Source: Actinacidiphila guanduensis (lineage in GTDB: Bacteria; Actinomycetota; Actinomycetes; Streptomycetales; Streptomycetaceae). Taken from it: a stretch of 64,000 nucleotides of DNA. A program made the translations under genes and the position numbers. Below are positions 36,811 to 45,645 of the stretch, piece after piece. The stretch spans positions 248,001 to 312,000 of the forward strand of contig NZ_FNIE01000009.1 in assembly GCF_900103985.1 (NCBI RefSeq), in the 5' to 3' direction. How positions within the stretch are numbered: position 1 is the first letter of the stretch; every line of letters starts with the position of its first letter. The notes under the pieces are model-generated. The model did not search any database. It was not told the origin of the DNA and saw only the letters and a list, made by a program, of their open reading frames with translations.

Positions 36811-38682
36811 ATGAGCGAGGTCGAAGGTATCGACGGGCGCCTGCTGGCGGACCGGTACCGCCTCGAAAGCGTGCTCGGCAAGGGCGGCATGGGCACGGTG
36901 TGGCGCGCGGTCGACGAGACCCTGGGCCGCAACGTGGCGGTCAAGGAGCTGCGCTTCCCCGGCAACACCGACGAGGACGAGAAGCGCCGCCTGGTCACCC
37001 GCACCCTGCGCGAGGCCAAGGCGACCGCCCGGATCCGCAACACCGGCGCCATCACCGTCTTCGACGTCGTCAAGGAGGACGACCGGCCCTGGATCGTCAT
37101 GGAGCTGATCGAGGGCCGCTCGCTCGCCGACGCCATCCGCGAGGACGGCCCGCTCACCCCCAAGCGCGCCGCCGAGGTCGGCCTGGTGCTGCTCGACGTG
37201 CTGCGGGCCGCGCACGCCGAGGGCATCCTGCACCGCGACGTCAAGCCGTCCAACGTGCTGCTCGCCGACCGCGGCCCGGCGGCCGCCGGGGGGCAGGAGG
37301 GCGGCCGGGTGGTGCTCGGCGACTTCGGCATCGCCCAGATCGACGGCGACCCCTCGGTCACCTCCACCGGCATGCTCGTCGGCGCGCCCTCGTACATCTC
37401 GCCCGAGCGGGCCCGCGGCCAAAAACCCGGGCCGCCGGCCGACCTGTGGTCGCTGGGCGCGCTGCTGTACGCCTGCGTCGAGGGCCACCCGCCCTACGAC
37501 AAGGGATCGGCCATCGCCACGCTGACCGCGGTGATGACCGAGCCGGTCGGCCCGATGCGCAACGCGGGGCCGCTCGCCGAGGTGATCACCGGGCTGCTGG
37601 CCAAGGACCCGGCCCAGCGGCTGGACGAGGCCGGCGCCCGCGCGCTGCTGACCAAGGTCGCCGCCATGCCCGACCGCCCGGTCGCGCCCCCGGCGGACGC
37701 CACCGCCACCGCCACGCTGCCCGCCGACCCCCAGCCCACCCCCACCGACGCGCCCCCCGCCGCCCGGCAGGCCGCCCTCGACCAGGCCAGGGCCCGCGAG
37801 GCGCTGCGCGCCCTGCGCCAGGCCGGCGGCGACCGCAAGGCCGCCAGGACCGCGCGGACCGAGAAGGCCCCCGAACCCGGTACCCCCGCCGGCGGGGTGC
37901 CGGCGCCCCCGCGCGCCCCGCTCAGCGACGTGGTGCCGCGCCGCACCCTGGTGATCGCCGCCGTCGTGCTCGCCCTCGCGCTGATCGGCACCGTCATAGG
38001 CATCGCCGTCGCCAACTCCGGCGGCGGCAGCGGCGGCAAGGGCGGCGACGGGGCCACCAAGGGCCCGGGCACCGGCAGTTCGCAGAGCACCAAGGGCACG
38101 GGCAAGGACGGCCGGAACGGCAAGGCCGACTCCACCGACCTCGGCGCGCCCGCCCCGGCCGACCCCACCACCGCGGCGACGACGGCGGCCACCACGGCGG
38201 CCGAGTCCCCCGCCGGCCCCGCGCTGCCGCCCGGCTGGCACACGTACCGCGACAGCGAGGGCTTCTCGATCGCGCTGCCCAAGGGCTGGAAGCGGATCGG
38301 CAACAACGGCTTCGGCAGCGGCAGCCGCTTCGGCCCCTCCGCGAACAGCACCCTCAACCTGCTCGTCGACTGGACCCACACGCCCGGCAAGAGCGCGCTG
38401 GGCGACTGGCAGAGGTCCGATCGCAACGCGCGCGACGGCGGCATGCCCGACTACCACCTCGTCCATCTGGGCCCGGCCGATTACCGCGGCTACGACGCCG
38501 CCGACTGGGAGTACAAGCGGTCCCAGGCGGGTAAGCCCGTACATGTCCTGGACCGGGGCATGGTGACCGGCCCGGGGCACGGCTACGCCATCATGCTGAC
38601 CACCCCCGCGGGGGACTGGGGCGACGCCGCGAACTCCCTGGCCCTCGAGAGGTTCTTCGCAACCTTCAAACCGGCGAAGTAG
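36811..38682 (+). CDS. Transmembrane Ser/Thr protein kinase 2
   Basis: 623 aa. Kinase domain with LGKGGMGTVW, VAVKELRF, HRDVKPSN, GDFGIAQ and SPERARG intact. A long Ala/Arg-rich linker (about 280-375) leads to a TM helix (LVIAAVVLALALIGTVIGIAV), a Gly/Lys/Thr-rich low-complexity stalk and an ectodomain starting GFSIALPKGWKRIG, like that of its neighbours. ATG at 36811 is chosen for GAGG six bases upstream. It lies 97 bases after kinase 1 and 141 before the pseudokinase. Confidence 0.92.
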   Translation: MSEVEGIDGRLLADRYRLESVLGKGGMGTVWRAVDETLGRNVAVKELRFPGNTDEDEKRRLVTRTLREAKATARIRNTGAITVFDVVKEDDRPWIVMELIEGRSLADAIREDGPLTPKRAAEVGLVLLDVLRAAHAEGILHRDVKPSNVLLADRGPAAAGGQEGGRVVLGDFGIAQIDGDPSVTSTGMLVGAPSYISPERARGQKPGPPADLWSLGALLYACVEGHPPYDKGSAIATLTAVMTEPVGPMRNAGPLAEVITGLLAKDPAQRLDEAGARALLTKVAAMPDRPVAPPADATATATLPADPQPTPTDAPPAARQAALDQARAREALRALRQAGGDRKAARTARTEKAPEPGTPAGGVPAPPRAPLSDVVPRRTLVIAAVVLALALIGTVIGIAVANSGGGSGGKGGDGATKGPGTGSSQSTKGTGKDGRNGKADSTDLGAPAPADPTTAATTAATTAAESPAGPALPPGWHTYRDSEGFSIALPKGWKRIGNNGFGSGSRFGPSANSTLNLLVDWTHTPGKSALGDWQRSDRNARDGGMPDYHLVHLGPADYRGYDAADWEYKRSQAGKPVHVLDRGMVTGPGHGYAIMLTTPAGDWGDAANSLALERFFATFKPAK

Positions 38683-38822
38683 CGGCGCCGAAGCACGTAT
38701 GGTGAGGAGATGCGGACTGTCCGCAGCCGCGATGTGAGCGCGGCGGGACGGAAAGCAGAAGGAAAGCGACCGGACGCGACCGTTTCGCGCCGGAGGACGC
38801 AGGGGCCGGGAAGGGGGGCGCC

Positions 38823-40892
38823 GTGGAGGAATACGCAGGGCGGGTGCTCGCCGACCGGTACCGGCTGCCCCGGCCGCCGGCCGACGGCTTCGAGCTGGTG
38901 GAGACCCGCGCCTTCGACACCTACAGCGGCCAGGAGGTCCTGGTCCACCAGGTGCTGCTGCCCGAGGTCGTCTCGGCCGAACTCCTGGACGGCGAGGGCG
39001 GGCCCGACAGCGCCGACGGGCTCGGCGAGAGCGCCCGCCGCGCCCTGGACGCGGCCCGCACCGCCGCCGCGATACCGGACCACCCGCGCCTGGTGCAGGT
39101 CTTCGACATCTTCGTCGAGGACGGCAGCCTGTGGATCGCGAGCGAACTGGTGTCCGCCCGCCCGCTGGCCGCGTTACTGGCCGAACGCCCGCTGGACGCC
39201 TACCGCGCCGCCGAGGTCGCCTCCGACGTGCTCACCGCGCTGCGCGCCCTGCACGCCAATGGCTGGACCCACCGCAACGTCACCGCCGGCACCGTCCTGG
39301 TCTGCGACGACGGCCGGGCCATGCTCGGCGGCCTGGCCGCGGGAGCCGCCCAGGAGGCCCTGTGCGGCTACGACCCGCTGCCCGAGCAGGTGCTCGCCGG
39401 CGGCGCCGAACCCGGCTGGCACGGGCCGCAGTCCGCGCTGGAGCAGGAGCGGGCCCGGCAGAACCGGATCACCGTCGTCGGCGCCCTCACCGAGCGCTGG
39501 GCACCCGAGCAGGCGCACGAGGTGCACGAGAACTGGCGGCTGTCCCCGCCGGTCGGCCCGGCCGCCGACCTGTGGGCGCTGGGCGCCCTGCTCTTCCGCA
39601 GCGTGCAGGGCCACCCGCCGTACCCCGAGGAGAGCGCCGCCGAGCTGGTGCAGCTGGTCTGCGCCGAGCCGCCCGCCTTCGCCGAGGACTGCGGGCCGCT
39701 GCGGCCGGTGGTCGAGTCGCTGCTGCGGCCCGACCCCGAGGAGCGGCCCGAGGCCGAGGAACTGGGCGGCTGGCTGCGCTCGCTGATCCGCTCCGCGCCC
39801 GAGCCCGACCTCGGCACCGCCACCGTCCAGGTCCCCGCCGACCCGGCCCGGCTGCCGGTCAAGCGCCGCCGCGGCGAGCTGGTGCGCCGCAGGCGCCGCT
39901 CCTCCGACGAGGGCGCCCAGCACCGCAGGCACGCCCGCGGCAAGACCGCCCGCGCGACCCGCGCCCCCAAGCAGGCCAAGCCGGCCAAGCCCGCGCCCCT
40001 TCCCCGGCCGGGCAAGGCGGCGCCCGTACGGCCCGAAGCCCCGGCCCGCCCGGCCCGTTCGGAGGCCCGCACCTCCGTGCACCACAGCGGCCCGGCCGCG
40101 GCCGCCCGCGCGCACATCCACGAGGACGACGTCGTCTACCGCCGGCCCGGCGGCACCGAGGCGGCCTCCCCGCGCCGGCTCGGCCTGCGGCTGCTCATCG
40201 CGGTGCTGCTGATCCTCGCCGCCGTGGTGGCCTACGCGCTGCTGGTCATGCCGCACCGCGGCACCTCCGACACCGGGCAGCCCGACCGCAGCGTGCCCGC
40301 CCGCATGCCGGGGCCCGGCGGCGGCTCCGGGAACGACGGCAAGGCGGCCACCAAGACGCCCAAGCCGCGCAGCACCCCCGCGACGCACCCCACCACCAAG
40401 GCCGCGGCGCCGCCCGCCAAGCCCCCGGCGAACACCCCCGCCCTCGGCCCGGACTTCGCGCTGCACCACGACGCCGACGGCTTCAGCGTCGCCGTCCACA
40501 AGGGCTGGGCGCGCACCGGGCGCAACGGCAAGGACGAGGTCCGCTTCAGCGGCGACGACCTGCAGCTGACCGTCGTCCCCGGCCGCGACTCCGCCGGCTC
40601 CTACGGCACCGACCCGGTCGCCTACCAGTTGAACGAGGCCGAACTCGCCGACTTCCGCGCCTCCTCCTGGTCCTCCGCCTCCGGGCTGCAGTCCCTCACG
40701 CTCGACGGGCACCCGGCCGCCGAGGGCGAGTACACCTACCGCGACTCCAGCGGCCAGGGCATCTACGCCCGCAACCTGGCGATCCTCATCGACGGGAAGT
40801 ACCACGTGGTGCTCGTCACCGGCCTGGACAGCCAGCGGGCGGACGTCCAGCAGGCGTTCGACAAGGCCGTGGAGACGTACACCGCGGGCTGA
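38823..40892 (+). CDS. Transmembrane pseudokinase, kinase 3 of the cluster
   Basis: 689 aa with a protein-kinase-like N-terminal domain lacking its catalytic residues. The VAVK lysine is replaced (VLVHQV, His42), HRD is HRN (150-152) with Thr at the usual Asn, and DFG is missing (AMLGGLAAG). Later helices are kept (PAADLWALGALLFRSVQGHPPYPEE). A very basic linker (about 345-400), one TM helix (LLIAVLLILAAVVAYALLV) and an ectodomain starting GFSVAVHKGWARTG complete it. GTG at 38823 with GGAAGGGG upstream. It may act as a scaffold or allosteric partner of the two active kinases before it. Confidence 0.88.
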   Translation: MEEYAGRVLADRYRLPRPPADGFELVETRAFDTYSGQEVLVHQVLLPEVVSAELLDGEGGPDSADGLGESARRALDAARTAAAIPDHPRLVQVFDIFVEDGSLWIASELVSARPLAALLAERPLDAYRAAEVASDVLTALRALHANGWTHRNVTAGTVLVCDDGRAMLGGLAAGAAQEALCGYDPLPEQVLAGGAEPGWHGPQSALEQERARQNRITVVGALTERWAPEQAHEVHENWRLSPPVGPAADLWALGALLFRSVQGHPPYPEESAAELVQLVCAEPPAFAEDCGPLRPVVESLLRPDPEERPEAEELGGWLRSLIRSAPEPDLGTATVQVPADPARLPVKRRRGELVRRRRRSSDEGAQHRRHARGKTARATRAPKQAKPAKPAPLPRPGKAAPVRPEAPARPARSEARTSVHHSGPAAAARAHIHEDDVVYRRPGGTEAASPRRLGLRLLIAVLLILAAVVAYALLVMPHRGTSDTGQPDRSVPARMPGPGGGSGNDGKAATKTPKPRSTPATHPTTKAAAPPAKPPANTPALGPDFALHHDADGFSVAVHKGWARTGRNGKDEVRFSGDDLQLTVVPGRDSAGSYGTDPVAYQLNEAELADFRASSWSSASGLQSLTLDGHPAAEGEYTYRDSSGQGIYARNLAILIDGKYHVVLVTGLDSQRADVQQAFDKAVETYTAG

Positions 40893-41127
40893 GCACGCGC
40901 GGGCAGCGGGCCGGACGCGGACCGTCCGGTCGTCGGCAGGATGGACGGCGCCGCGCGCCGCGCTCGGCCGGCACCCCCGCCCAGGCCGGCCCGTGCTCGG
41001 TCGTCCGGCCCCGTGACCTGCGCCGATCCCGATCATGCCACCGGCTGCTGGCGTGATTGTGCCCCTTCCGTGAAAGGTTGCTACTGACGGGTATGCGGCA
41101 GGGGCCGCCCGCCGTACCCTCACCGGC

Positions 41128-42762
41128 ATGACGGATTCGCCGGACCGCACCGCACCCCGCACCGACGCCGACGGCGCCGTGGGCAACCCCGTCGCGCCCG
41201 CCCCGGCCGTCGCGCGCGGCCCCCGCGACGTGGTGACGCCCGAGCTGGTCGCCCACCTGACCCGCGGCGTCCTCGGCTCCGGCCGGACCGCGAACCACAC
41301 CCCGCTGACCGGCGAACTGCTCGCAGAGCTGCCCGAGGCCGGGCCCGAGGACGTCGCCGAGGCGTACCGGCGGGCCCGCGCCGCGCAGGCCGGGTGGGCG
41401 GCGGCCTCGCCGCGCGAGCGGGGCCGGGTGCTGCTGCGCTTCCACGACCTGCTGATGCGCCGGCAGGACGAGGTGCTGGACCTGATCCAGCTGGAGACCG
41501 GCAAGGCCCGGCTGCACGCCCACGAGGAAGTGGAGATCGTGGCGATCGCCGCCCGGCACTACGGCCTCAAGGCCCCCGCCTACCTGCGGGCCCGCCGGCA
41601 CGCCGGGGCGCTGCCCGCGCTCACCAAGGTCGTCGAGCTGCACCACCCGCGCGGGGTGGTCGGCCAGATCGCGCCCTGGAACTACCCGCTGGAGCTGTCG
41701 GTCGGCGACGCGCTGCCCGCCCTCGCGGCCGGCAACGCGCTGGTGACCAAGCCCGACACCGAGACCGCGCTCACCGCGCTGTGGGCCCGCCGGCAGCTGA
41801 TCGAGGCCGGACTGCCCGAGGACGTCTGGCAGATGGTCATCGGCGAGGGCCCCGTCGTGGGCCCGGCGGTCGTGGCGCACGCCGACTACGTCTCCTTCAC
41901 CGGCTCCACCCGCACCGGCCGCGAGGTGGCGCTGGGCGCGGCCGCCCGGCTGGTCGGCGCCTCGCTCGAACTCGGCGGCAAGAACGCGCTGCTGGTGCTC
42001 GCCGACGCCGACCTGGACAGGGCCGCCGAGGGCGCGGTGCGGGCCTGCTTCTCCTCCGCGGGCCAGCTGTGCATCTCGATGGAGCGGCTCTACGTGCACG
42101 AGTCGGTGGCCGGCGCCTTCCTCGACCGCTTCACCGCCCGCACCCGCGCGCTGCCGCTGGGCACCGCGCTCGCCTACGGCGCCGGGATGGGCTCGCTCGC
42201 CGGCGAGCGCCAACTGGCCACCGTCACCCGGCACGTGGAGGAGGCCCGGGAGAAGGGCGCCACCGTGGTCACCGGCGGCCGGCACCGCCCCGACATCGGT
42301 CCCTACGTCTACGAGCCGACGATCCTGGAGGGCGTGCAGCCGCCGATGGCGGTGTGCGCCGAGGAGACCTTCGGCCCCGTCGTCTCGGTCTACCGCTTCC
42401 GCGACGAGGACGAGGCGGTGCGGCTGGCCAACGCCACCGCCTTCGGCCTCAACTCCAGTGTGTGGAGTCGCGATCCGCGCCGCGCCCGGCGGATCGCCGC
42501 CCGTCTGCAGTCGGGCACCGTCAACATCAACGAGGCGTACGGGGCGGCGTACGGCAGCGTGCGCGCGCCCATGGGCGGGATGAAGGACTCCGGGCTCGGC
42601 CGCCGGCACGGCGCGGAGGGGATCATGAAGTACACCGAGGCGCAGACGATCGCCACTCAGCGGATCATGCCCCTCGGCCCGGCCTTCGGCATGTCGGACG
42701 AGACCTACGCGAACCTGGTCGGCCGCTCGCTGCGGCTGATGAAGGCGCTCCGCCTGCGCTGA
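41128..42762 (+). CDS. gabD: Succinate-semialdehyde dehydrogenase [NADP+]
   Basis: 544-aa aldehyde dehydrogenase, best matching actinobacterial succinic semialdehyde dehydrogenases that oxidise succinate semialdehyde to succinate. Catalytic Glu281 (LELGGKN) and Cys315 (SSAGQLCISMERLYV) are 34 residues apart as in the family; FTGSTRTGREVA and APWNYPLELSVGDA line the cofactor site. The first 45 residues are variable. TACCCT (41115-41120) lies seven bases before the ATG, suggesting a leaderless transcript. The GMC oxidoreductase gene follows after 49 bases. Confidence 0.85.
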   Translation: MTDSPDRTAPRTDADGAVGNPVAPAPAVARGPRDVVTPELVAHLTRGVLGSGRTANHTPLTGELLAELPEAGPEDVAEAYRRARAAQAGWAAASPRERGRVLLRFHDLLMRRQDEVLDLIQLETGKARLHAHEEVEIVAIAARHYGLKAPAYLRARRHAGALPALTKVVELHHPRGVVGQIAPWNYPLELSVGDALPALAAGNALVTKPDTETALTALWARRQLIEAGLPEDVWQMVIGEGPVVGPAVVAHADYVSFTGSTRTGREVALGAAARLVGASLELGGKNALLVLADADLDRAAEGAVRACFSSAGQLCISMERLYVHESVAGAFLDRFTARTRALPLGTALAYGAGMGSLAGERQLATVTRHVEEAREKGATVVTGGRHRPDIGPYVYEPTILEGVQPPMAVCAEETFGPVVSVYRFRDEDEAVRLANATAFGLNSSVWSRDPRRARRIAARLQSGTVNINEAYGAAYGSVRAPMGGMKDSGLGRRHGAEGIMKYTEAQTIATQRIMPLGPAFGMSDETYANLVGRSLRLMKALRLR

Positions 42763-42811
42763 CCCGCGCCCCGAACCGCCCGCGCCCGCACCGACGTTCG
42801 GAAGGACCACC

Positions 42812-44620
42812 GTGGCACACGAGGAAGGCGGCACCGGCCCCGAGGAGGACGGCGCCGCGTACGACTACGACGTGATCGTCGTCGGCTCCGGCTTCGGCGG
42901 CTCGGTGTCCGCGCTGCGGCTGACCGAGAAGGGCTACCGGGTGGGCGTCCTGGAGGCCGGCCGCCGCTTCGCCCGCGAGGAGCTGCCGAAGAACTCCTGG
43001 GACCTGCGCAATTACCTGTGGGCGCCGGCCCTCGGCCTCTACGGCATCCAGCGCATCCACGTCCTGGGCAAGGTGCTGGTGCTGGCCGGCGCCGGGGTCG
43101 GCGGCGGCTCGCTGAACTACGCCAACACCCTCTACGTGCCGCCCGCCGCCTTCTTCCGGGACCGCCAGTGGGGCGGCATCACCGACTGGCAGGAGGAGCT
43201 GGCGCCCTACTACGACCAGGCCGAGCGGATGCTCGGGGTGCGGCTGAACCCCACCGTTACACCCTCGGACGTCCATCTGCGGGCCGCCGCCGAGAAGATG
43301 GGCGTCGGCGACACCTTCCACCTCGCCCCGGTCGGGGTGTTCTTCGGCGACGGCGAGGACGCCGGCGGGGTGCGCGCGGCCCCGGGCGAGGAGGTACCCG
43401 ACCCGTACTTCGGCGGCGTCGGCCCGAGCCGGCGGGCGTGCACCGAGTGCGGCGAGTGCATGACCGGCTGCCGGCACGGCGCCAAGAACACCCTCAACGA
43501 GAACTACCTCTACCTCGCCGAGCGCGCCGGCGCCCGGGTGCACCCCATGACGACCGTGCTGGAGGTCGCCGAGGACCCGGCCGGTGGCCACCGCGTGACC
43601 ACCGCCCCCACCGACCGGCTGCGCGGCGGCCCCCGCCGGGTGCTGCGCTGCCGCCAGGTGGTGCTGGCCGCCGGCACCCACGGCACCCAGACCCTGCTGC
43701 ACGCCATGCGCGACACCGGCCGGCTGCCGCACCTGTCGGACCGGCTCGGCGAGTTGACCCGTACCAACTCCGAGGCGCTGGTGGGCGCGCAGACCAGCGA
43801 GCGGCGCTACCGCAGGCGGCACCCGGACCGGCCGCTGGACTTCACCCGCGGGGTGGCGATCACCTCCTCGGTGCACCCCAACGACCACACGCACATCGAG
43901 CCGGTGCGCTACGGCCGCGGCTCCAACGCCATGGGCGGTCTGTCGGTCATGGCCGCGCCCTACGGGGGGCGGCTGCCGCGGTGGGCCGAGTTCGTGCTGG
44001 CCCACCTGCGGCACCCGGCGATCGCGCTGCGCTCGCTGTCGAAGGTCCGCTGGTCGGAGCGGACGATCATCGGACTGGTGATGCAGACCAGCGACAACTC
44101 GCTGACCACGTACCGCAAGCGGCGCGGCCCGGGCAAGGGGCGGCTGACCGCGCGGCAGGGCCACGGCACGCCGAACCCGGTGCACATCCCCGAGGGCGCG
44201 GCGGCGGCCCGGCTGCTCGCCGAGGAGATCAACGGCTTCGCGGGCAGCAACATCGGCGAGGCGACCGAGCGGCCCATGACCGCGCACTTTCTGGGCGGCT
44301 GCCCGATCGGGGCGGATGCCGCGAGCGGTGTGATCGACCCCTACCACCGGCTCTTCGGGCACCCGGGCATCCACGTCGTGGACGGCTCCGCGGTCTCGGC
44401 GAACCTCGGCGTCAACCCGTCGCTGACCATCACCGCGCAGGCCGAGCGGGCGATGGCGCTGTGGCCGAACAAGGGCGAGCCGGACCCGCGGCCCGCGCAG
44501 GGCACGGGGTACCGCAGGATCGCAGCGGTGCCGCCGGTCGCCCCGGTGGTGCCGGAGGAGGCGTTCGGCGCGCTCCGGCTGCCGCTGCTGCCCGTCCCGA
44601 AGGTGCCCAAAACGCCCTGA
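42812..44620 (+). CDS. GMC-family oxidoreductase, cholesterol-oxidase-like
   Basis: 602-aa FAD enzyme. Dinucleotide site YDVIVVGSGFGGSVSALRL at residues 19-37, GAGVGGGSLNYANTLY, and the GMC C-terminus (HPGIHVVDGSAVSANLGVNPSLTITAQAERAM). Family members oxidise sterol-like alcohols; no signal peptide is seen, so it is probably cytoplasmic. Four cysteines at 210, 213, 216 and 220 (CTECGECMTGC) form a ferredoxin-like spacing. GTG at 42812 with GGAAGG upstream. Probably an operon with gabD. Confidence 0.85.
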   Translation: MAHEEGGTGPEEDGAAYDYDVIVVGSGFGGSVSALRLTEKGYRVGVLEAGRRFAREELPKNSWDLRNYLWAPALGLYGIQRIHVLGKVLVLAGAGVGGGSLNYANTLYVPPAAFFRDRQWGGITDWQEELAPYYDQAERMLGVRLNPTVTPSDVHLRAAAEKMGVGDTFHLAPVGVFFGDGEDAGGVRAAPGEEVPDPYFGGVGPSRRACTECGECMTGCRHGAKNTLNENYLYLAERAGARVHPMTTVLEVAEDPAGGHRVTTAPTDRLRGGPRRVLRCRQVVLAAGTHGTQTLLHAMRDTGRLPHLSDRLGELTRTNSEALVGAQTSERRYRRRHPDRPLDFTRGVAITSSVHPNDHTHIEPVRYGRGSNAMGGLSVMAAPYGGRLPRWAEFVLAHLRHPAIALRSLSKVRWSERTIIGLVMQTSDNSLTTYRKRRGPGKGRLTARQGHGTPNPVHIPEGAAAARLLAEEINGFAGSNIGEATERPMTAHFLGGCPIGADAASGVIDPYHRLFGHPGIHVVDGSAVSANLGVNPSLTITAQAERAMALWPNKGEPDPRPAQGTGYRRIAAVPPVAPVVPEEAFGALRLPLLPVPKVPKTP

Positions 44621-45038
44621 AGGCGCTGTAATGTGTACTCTCGCAGAGCGGCCGGCACCGGGCGTCCCCGGGTGCCGACCGCCTCTTTGAAGGCGCGACC
44701 GGGCTGCTGTCCCCTGCCGTCCGGCCACTTCCACCGGTGCGAGGTCCCACGGCGGCCGCACGACTGCGGTCGCCTCATCGCACCGGTCACACCCCGCCCA
44801 GCTGCGTCTGGGCGGTGTCCATATCCACGCGTGGTGTTGGGTTACCGCCCCTGGCTGGCACGGACACCTCGTCCAACGAAGGGGCCGCGGGCCGGTCACG
44901 TGCCGTTCGGGTGATCCCCCTCGAAAGGGTCCTTCCGGCGCCCGGGCAGAAACGGTCCGCCGGACCTGCCGGGCCGGATCGCGGGGCCCGCCGCGAACTT
45001 GCCGCCGGGCCCCGCCGAACCTGCGGCCGGACCCGCGG
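44621..45038. other. Non-coding stretch with several strong inverted repeats
   Basis: 418 bases between the convergent GMC and chorismate mutase genes. A GC-rich hairpin near 44650-44690 (CGGCACCGGG and CCCGGGTGCCG, separated by CGTC) probably ends the GMC transcript. A compact folded element at 44733-44818 is listed separately. No gene is seen. Confidence 0.6.
44733..44818. ncRNA. Candidate structured RNA (or complex terminator)
   Basis: An outer stem of ACCGGTGCGA (44733-44742) with TCGCACCGGT (44778-44787) encloses an inner 10-bp stem, GGCGGCCGCA (44751-44760) with TGCGGTCGCC (44765-44774, one wobble), closed by a CGAC loop. A second hairpin follows, CGCCCAG with CTGGGCG (44795-44814). 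No promoter is evident and the strand is unknown. Confidence 0.4.
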
Positions 45039-45305
45039 TCAGACGCGGCCGCGGCACAGCTCCAGCAGCGTCATTGCGAGCGCGGTGCCGGGCCGGCCGA
45101 GCGCGTCGCCGTACGCGCGCAGGATCTCCATCTCGCGGGCCAGGTGCACCCGGCGGCCGCCGGCGCCCATGCGGGCCTGCTGCACCTGCCCGGAGGCGGC
45201 CATCCGCTCGTGGACCAGCTCGATGATGCGGGTGTCCAGGGCGTCGATGCGCTGCCGGGCCTCGGCGATGACGCGCTCGGCGTCCTGGGGGAGGGTGTCG
45301 CTCAC
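45039..45305 (-). CDS. Chorismate mutase, AroQ type
   Basis: 88-aa all-helical chorismate mutase converting chorismate to prephenate on the way to Phe and Tyr. The AroQ pattern is visible: ERVIAEARQRIDALDTRIIELVHERMAASGQVQQARM, then REMEILRAYGDALGRPG. It is monofunctional, as in other streptomycetes. GTG at 45305 with GAGGAG upstream. About 76 bases before it lies a strong terminator preceded by a short ORF with Phe and Tyr codons, suggesting attenuation. Confidence 0.9.
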   Translation of the reverse strand: MSDTLPQDAERVIAEARQRIDALDTRIIELVHERMAASGQVQQARMGAGGRRVHLAREMEILRAYGDALGRPGTALAMTLLELCRGRV

Positions 45306-45380
45306 GGTGTGCTCCTCGGGTCGGTCGGTCAGGTGCGACCCCTTGCGACCCGGGCCCGGTCCGGCGGCGACCATGCAAGA

Positions 45381-45406
45381 CGCCCCGGGCCGAGTGGCCC
45401 GGGGCG
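45381..45406 (-). terminator. Attenuator terminator in the chorismate mutase leader
   Basis: CGCCCCGGGCC and GGCCCGGGGCG form an 11-bp perfect stem with a 4-base loop, starting 21 bases after the leader-peptide stop. Upstream, AGGTCGC and GCGACCT (45448-45442 and 45420-45414, minus strand) can form another stem spanning the leader stop codon. Confidence 0.75.
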
Positions 45407-45427
45407 CCGTGGGAGGTCGCTTGGTCG

Positions 45428-45511
45428 TCAGCTCACGCGACGCGACCTGTGGCAGCCGGACGGGCCGGTGCCATAGGTAAACGCGAAGGACGCGGAGGCG
45501 TGCGTGTGCAT
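45428..45511 (-). CDS. Putative leader peptide for chorismate mutase (27 aa)
   Basis: ATG at 45511 opens a 27-codon frame ending in TGA at 45430-45428. It begins [16 protein letters not shown] and ends CHRSRRVS. The SFAFTY segment is encoded TCC TTC GCG TTT ACC TAT; TTT and TAT are very rare codons in this genome. CATACT ends six bases before the ATG, so the mRNA may be leaderless. The peptide is followed by a strong terminator hairpin and then chorismate mutase, the layout of a Phe/Tyr-sensing attenuator. Comparative support is not available to me. Confidence 0.6.
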   Translation of the reverse strand: MHTHASASFAFTYGTGPSGCHRSRRVS

Positions 45512-45568
45512 GGCGCCAGTATGGACCACCTCCCCGGCCCGCGCGCAAGGCCCGCCGGTCCCCGACGG

Positions 45569-45574
45569 TAGACT
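45569..45574 (+). promoter_or_regulatory. Probable -10 element of guaA
   Basis: TAGACT, about 72 bases before the guaA start; no convincing -35 is visible. It lies close to the divergent leader-peptide promoter. Confidence 0.4.
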
Positions 45575-45645
45575 TGGCCTCCTGGTCACGCCGTCGTCGT
45601 CCAGTCGTCCCGCAGCACCCCGTACCGCTCGCCGGAAGGCCGCCC

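Noticed and set aside
36811-38682. Kinase 2 as another pseudokinase
   Set aside because: VAVK, HRDVKPSN and DFG are all present.
44621-45038. A T-box or cobalamin riboswitch in the spacer
   Set aside because: None of the conserved T-box or B12-box blocks is present; only generic stems are seen.
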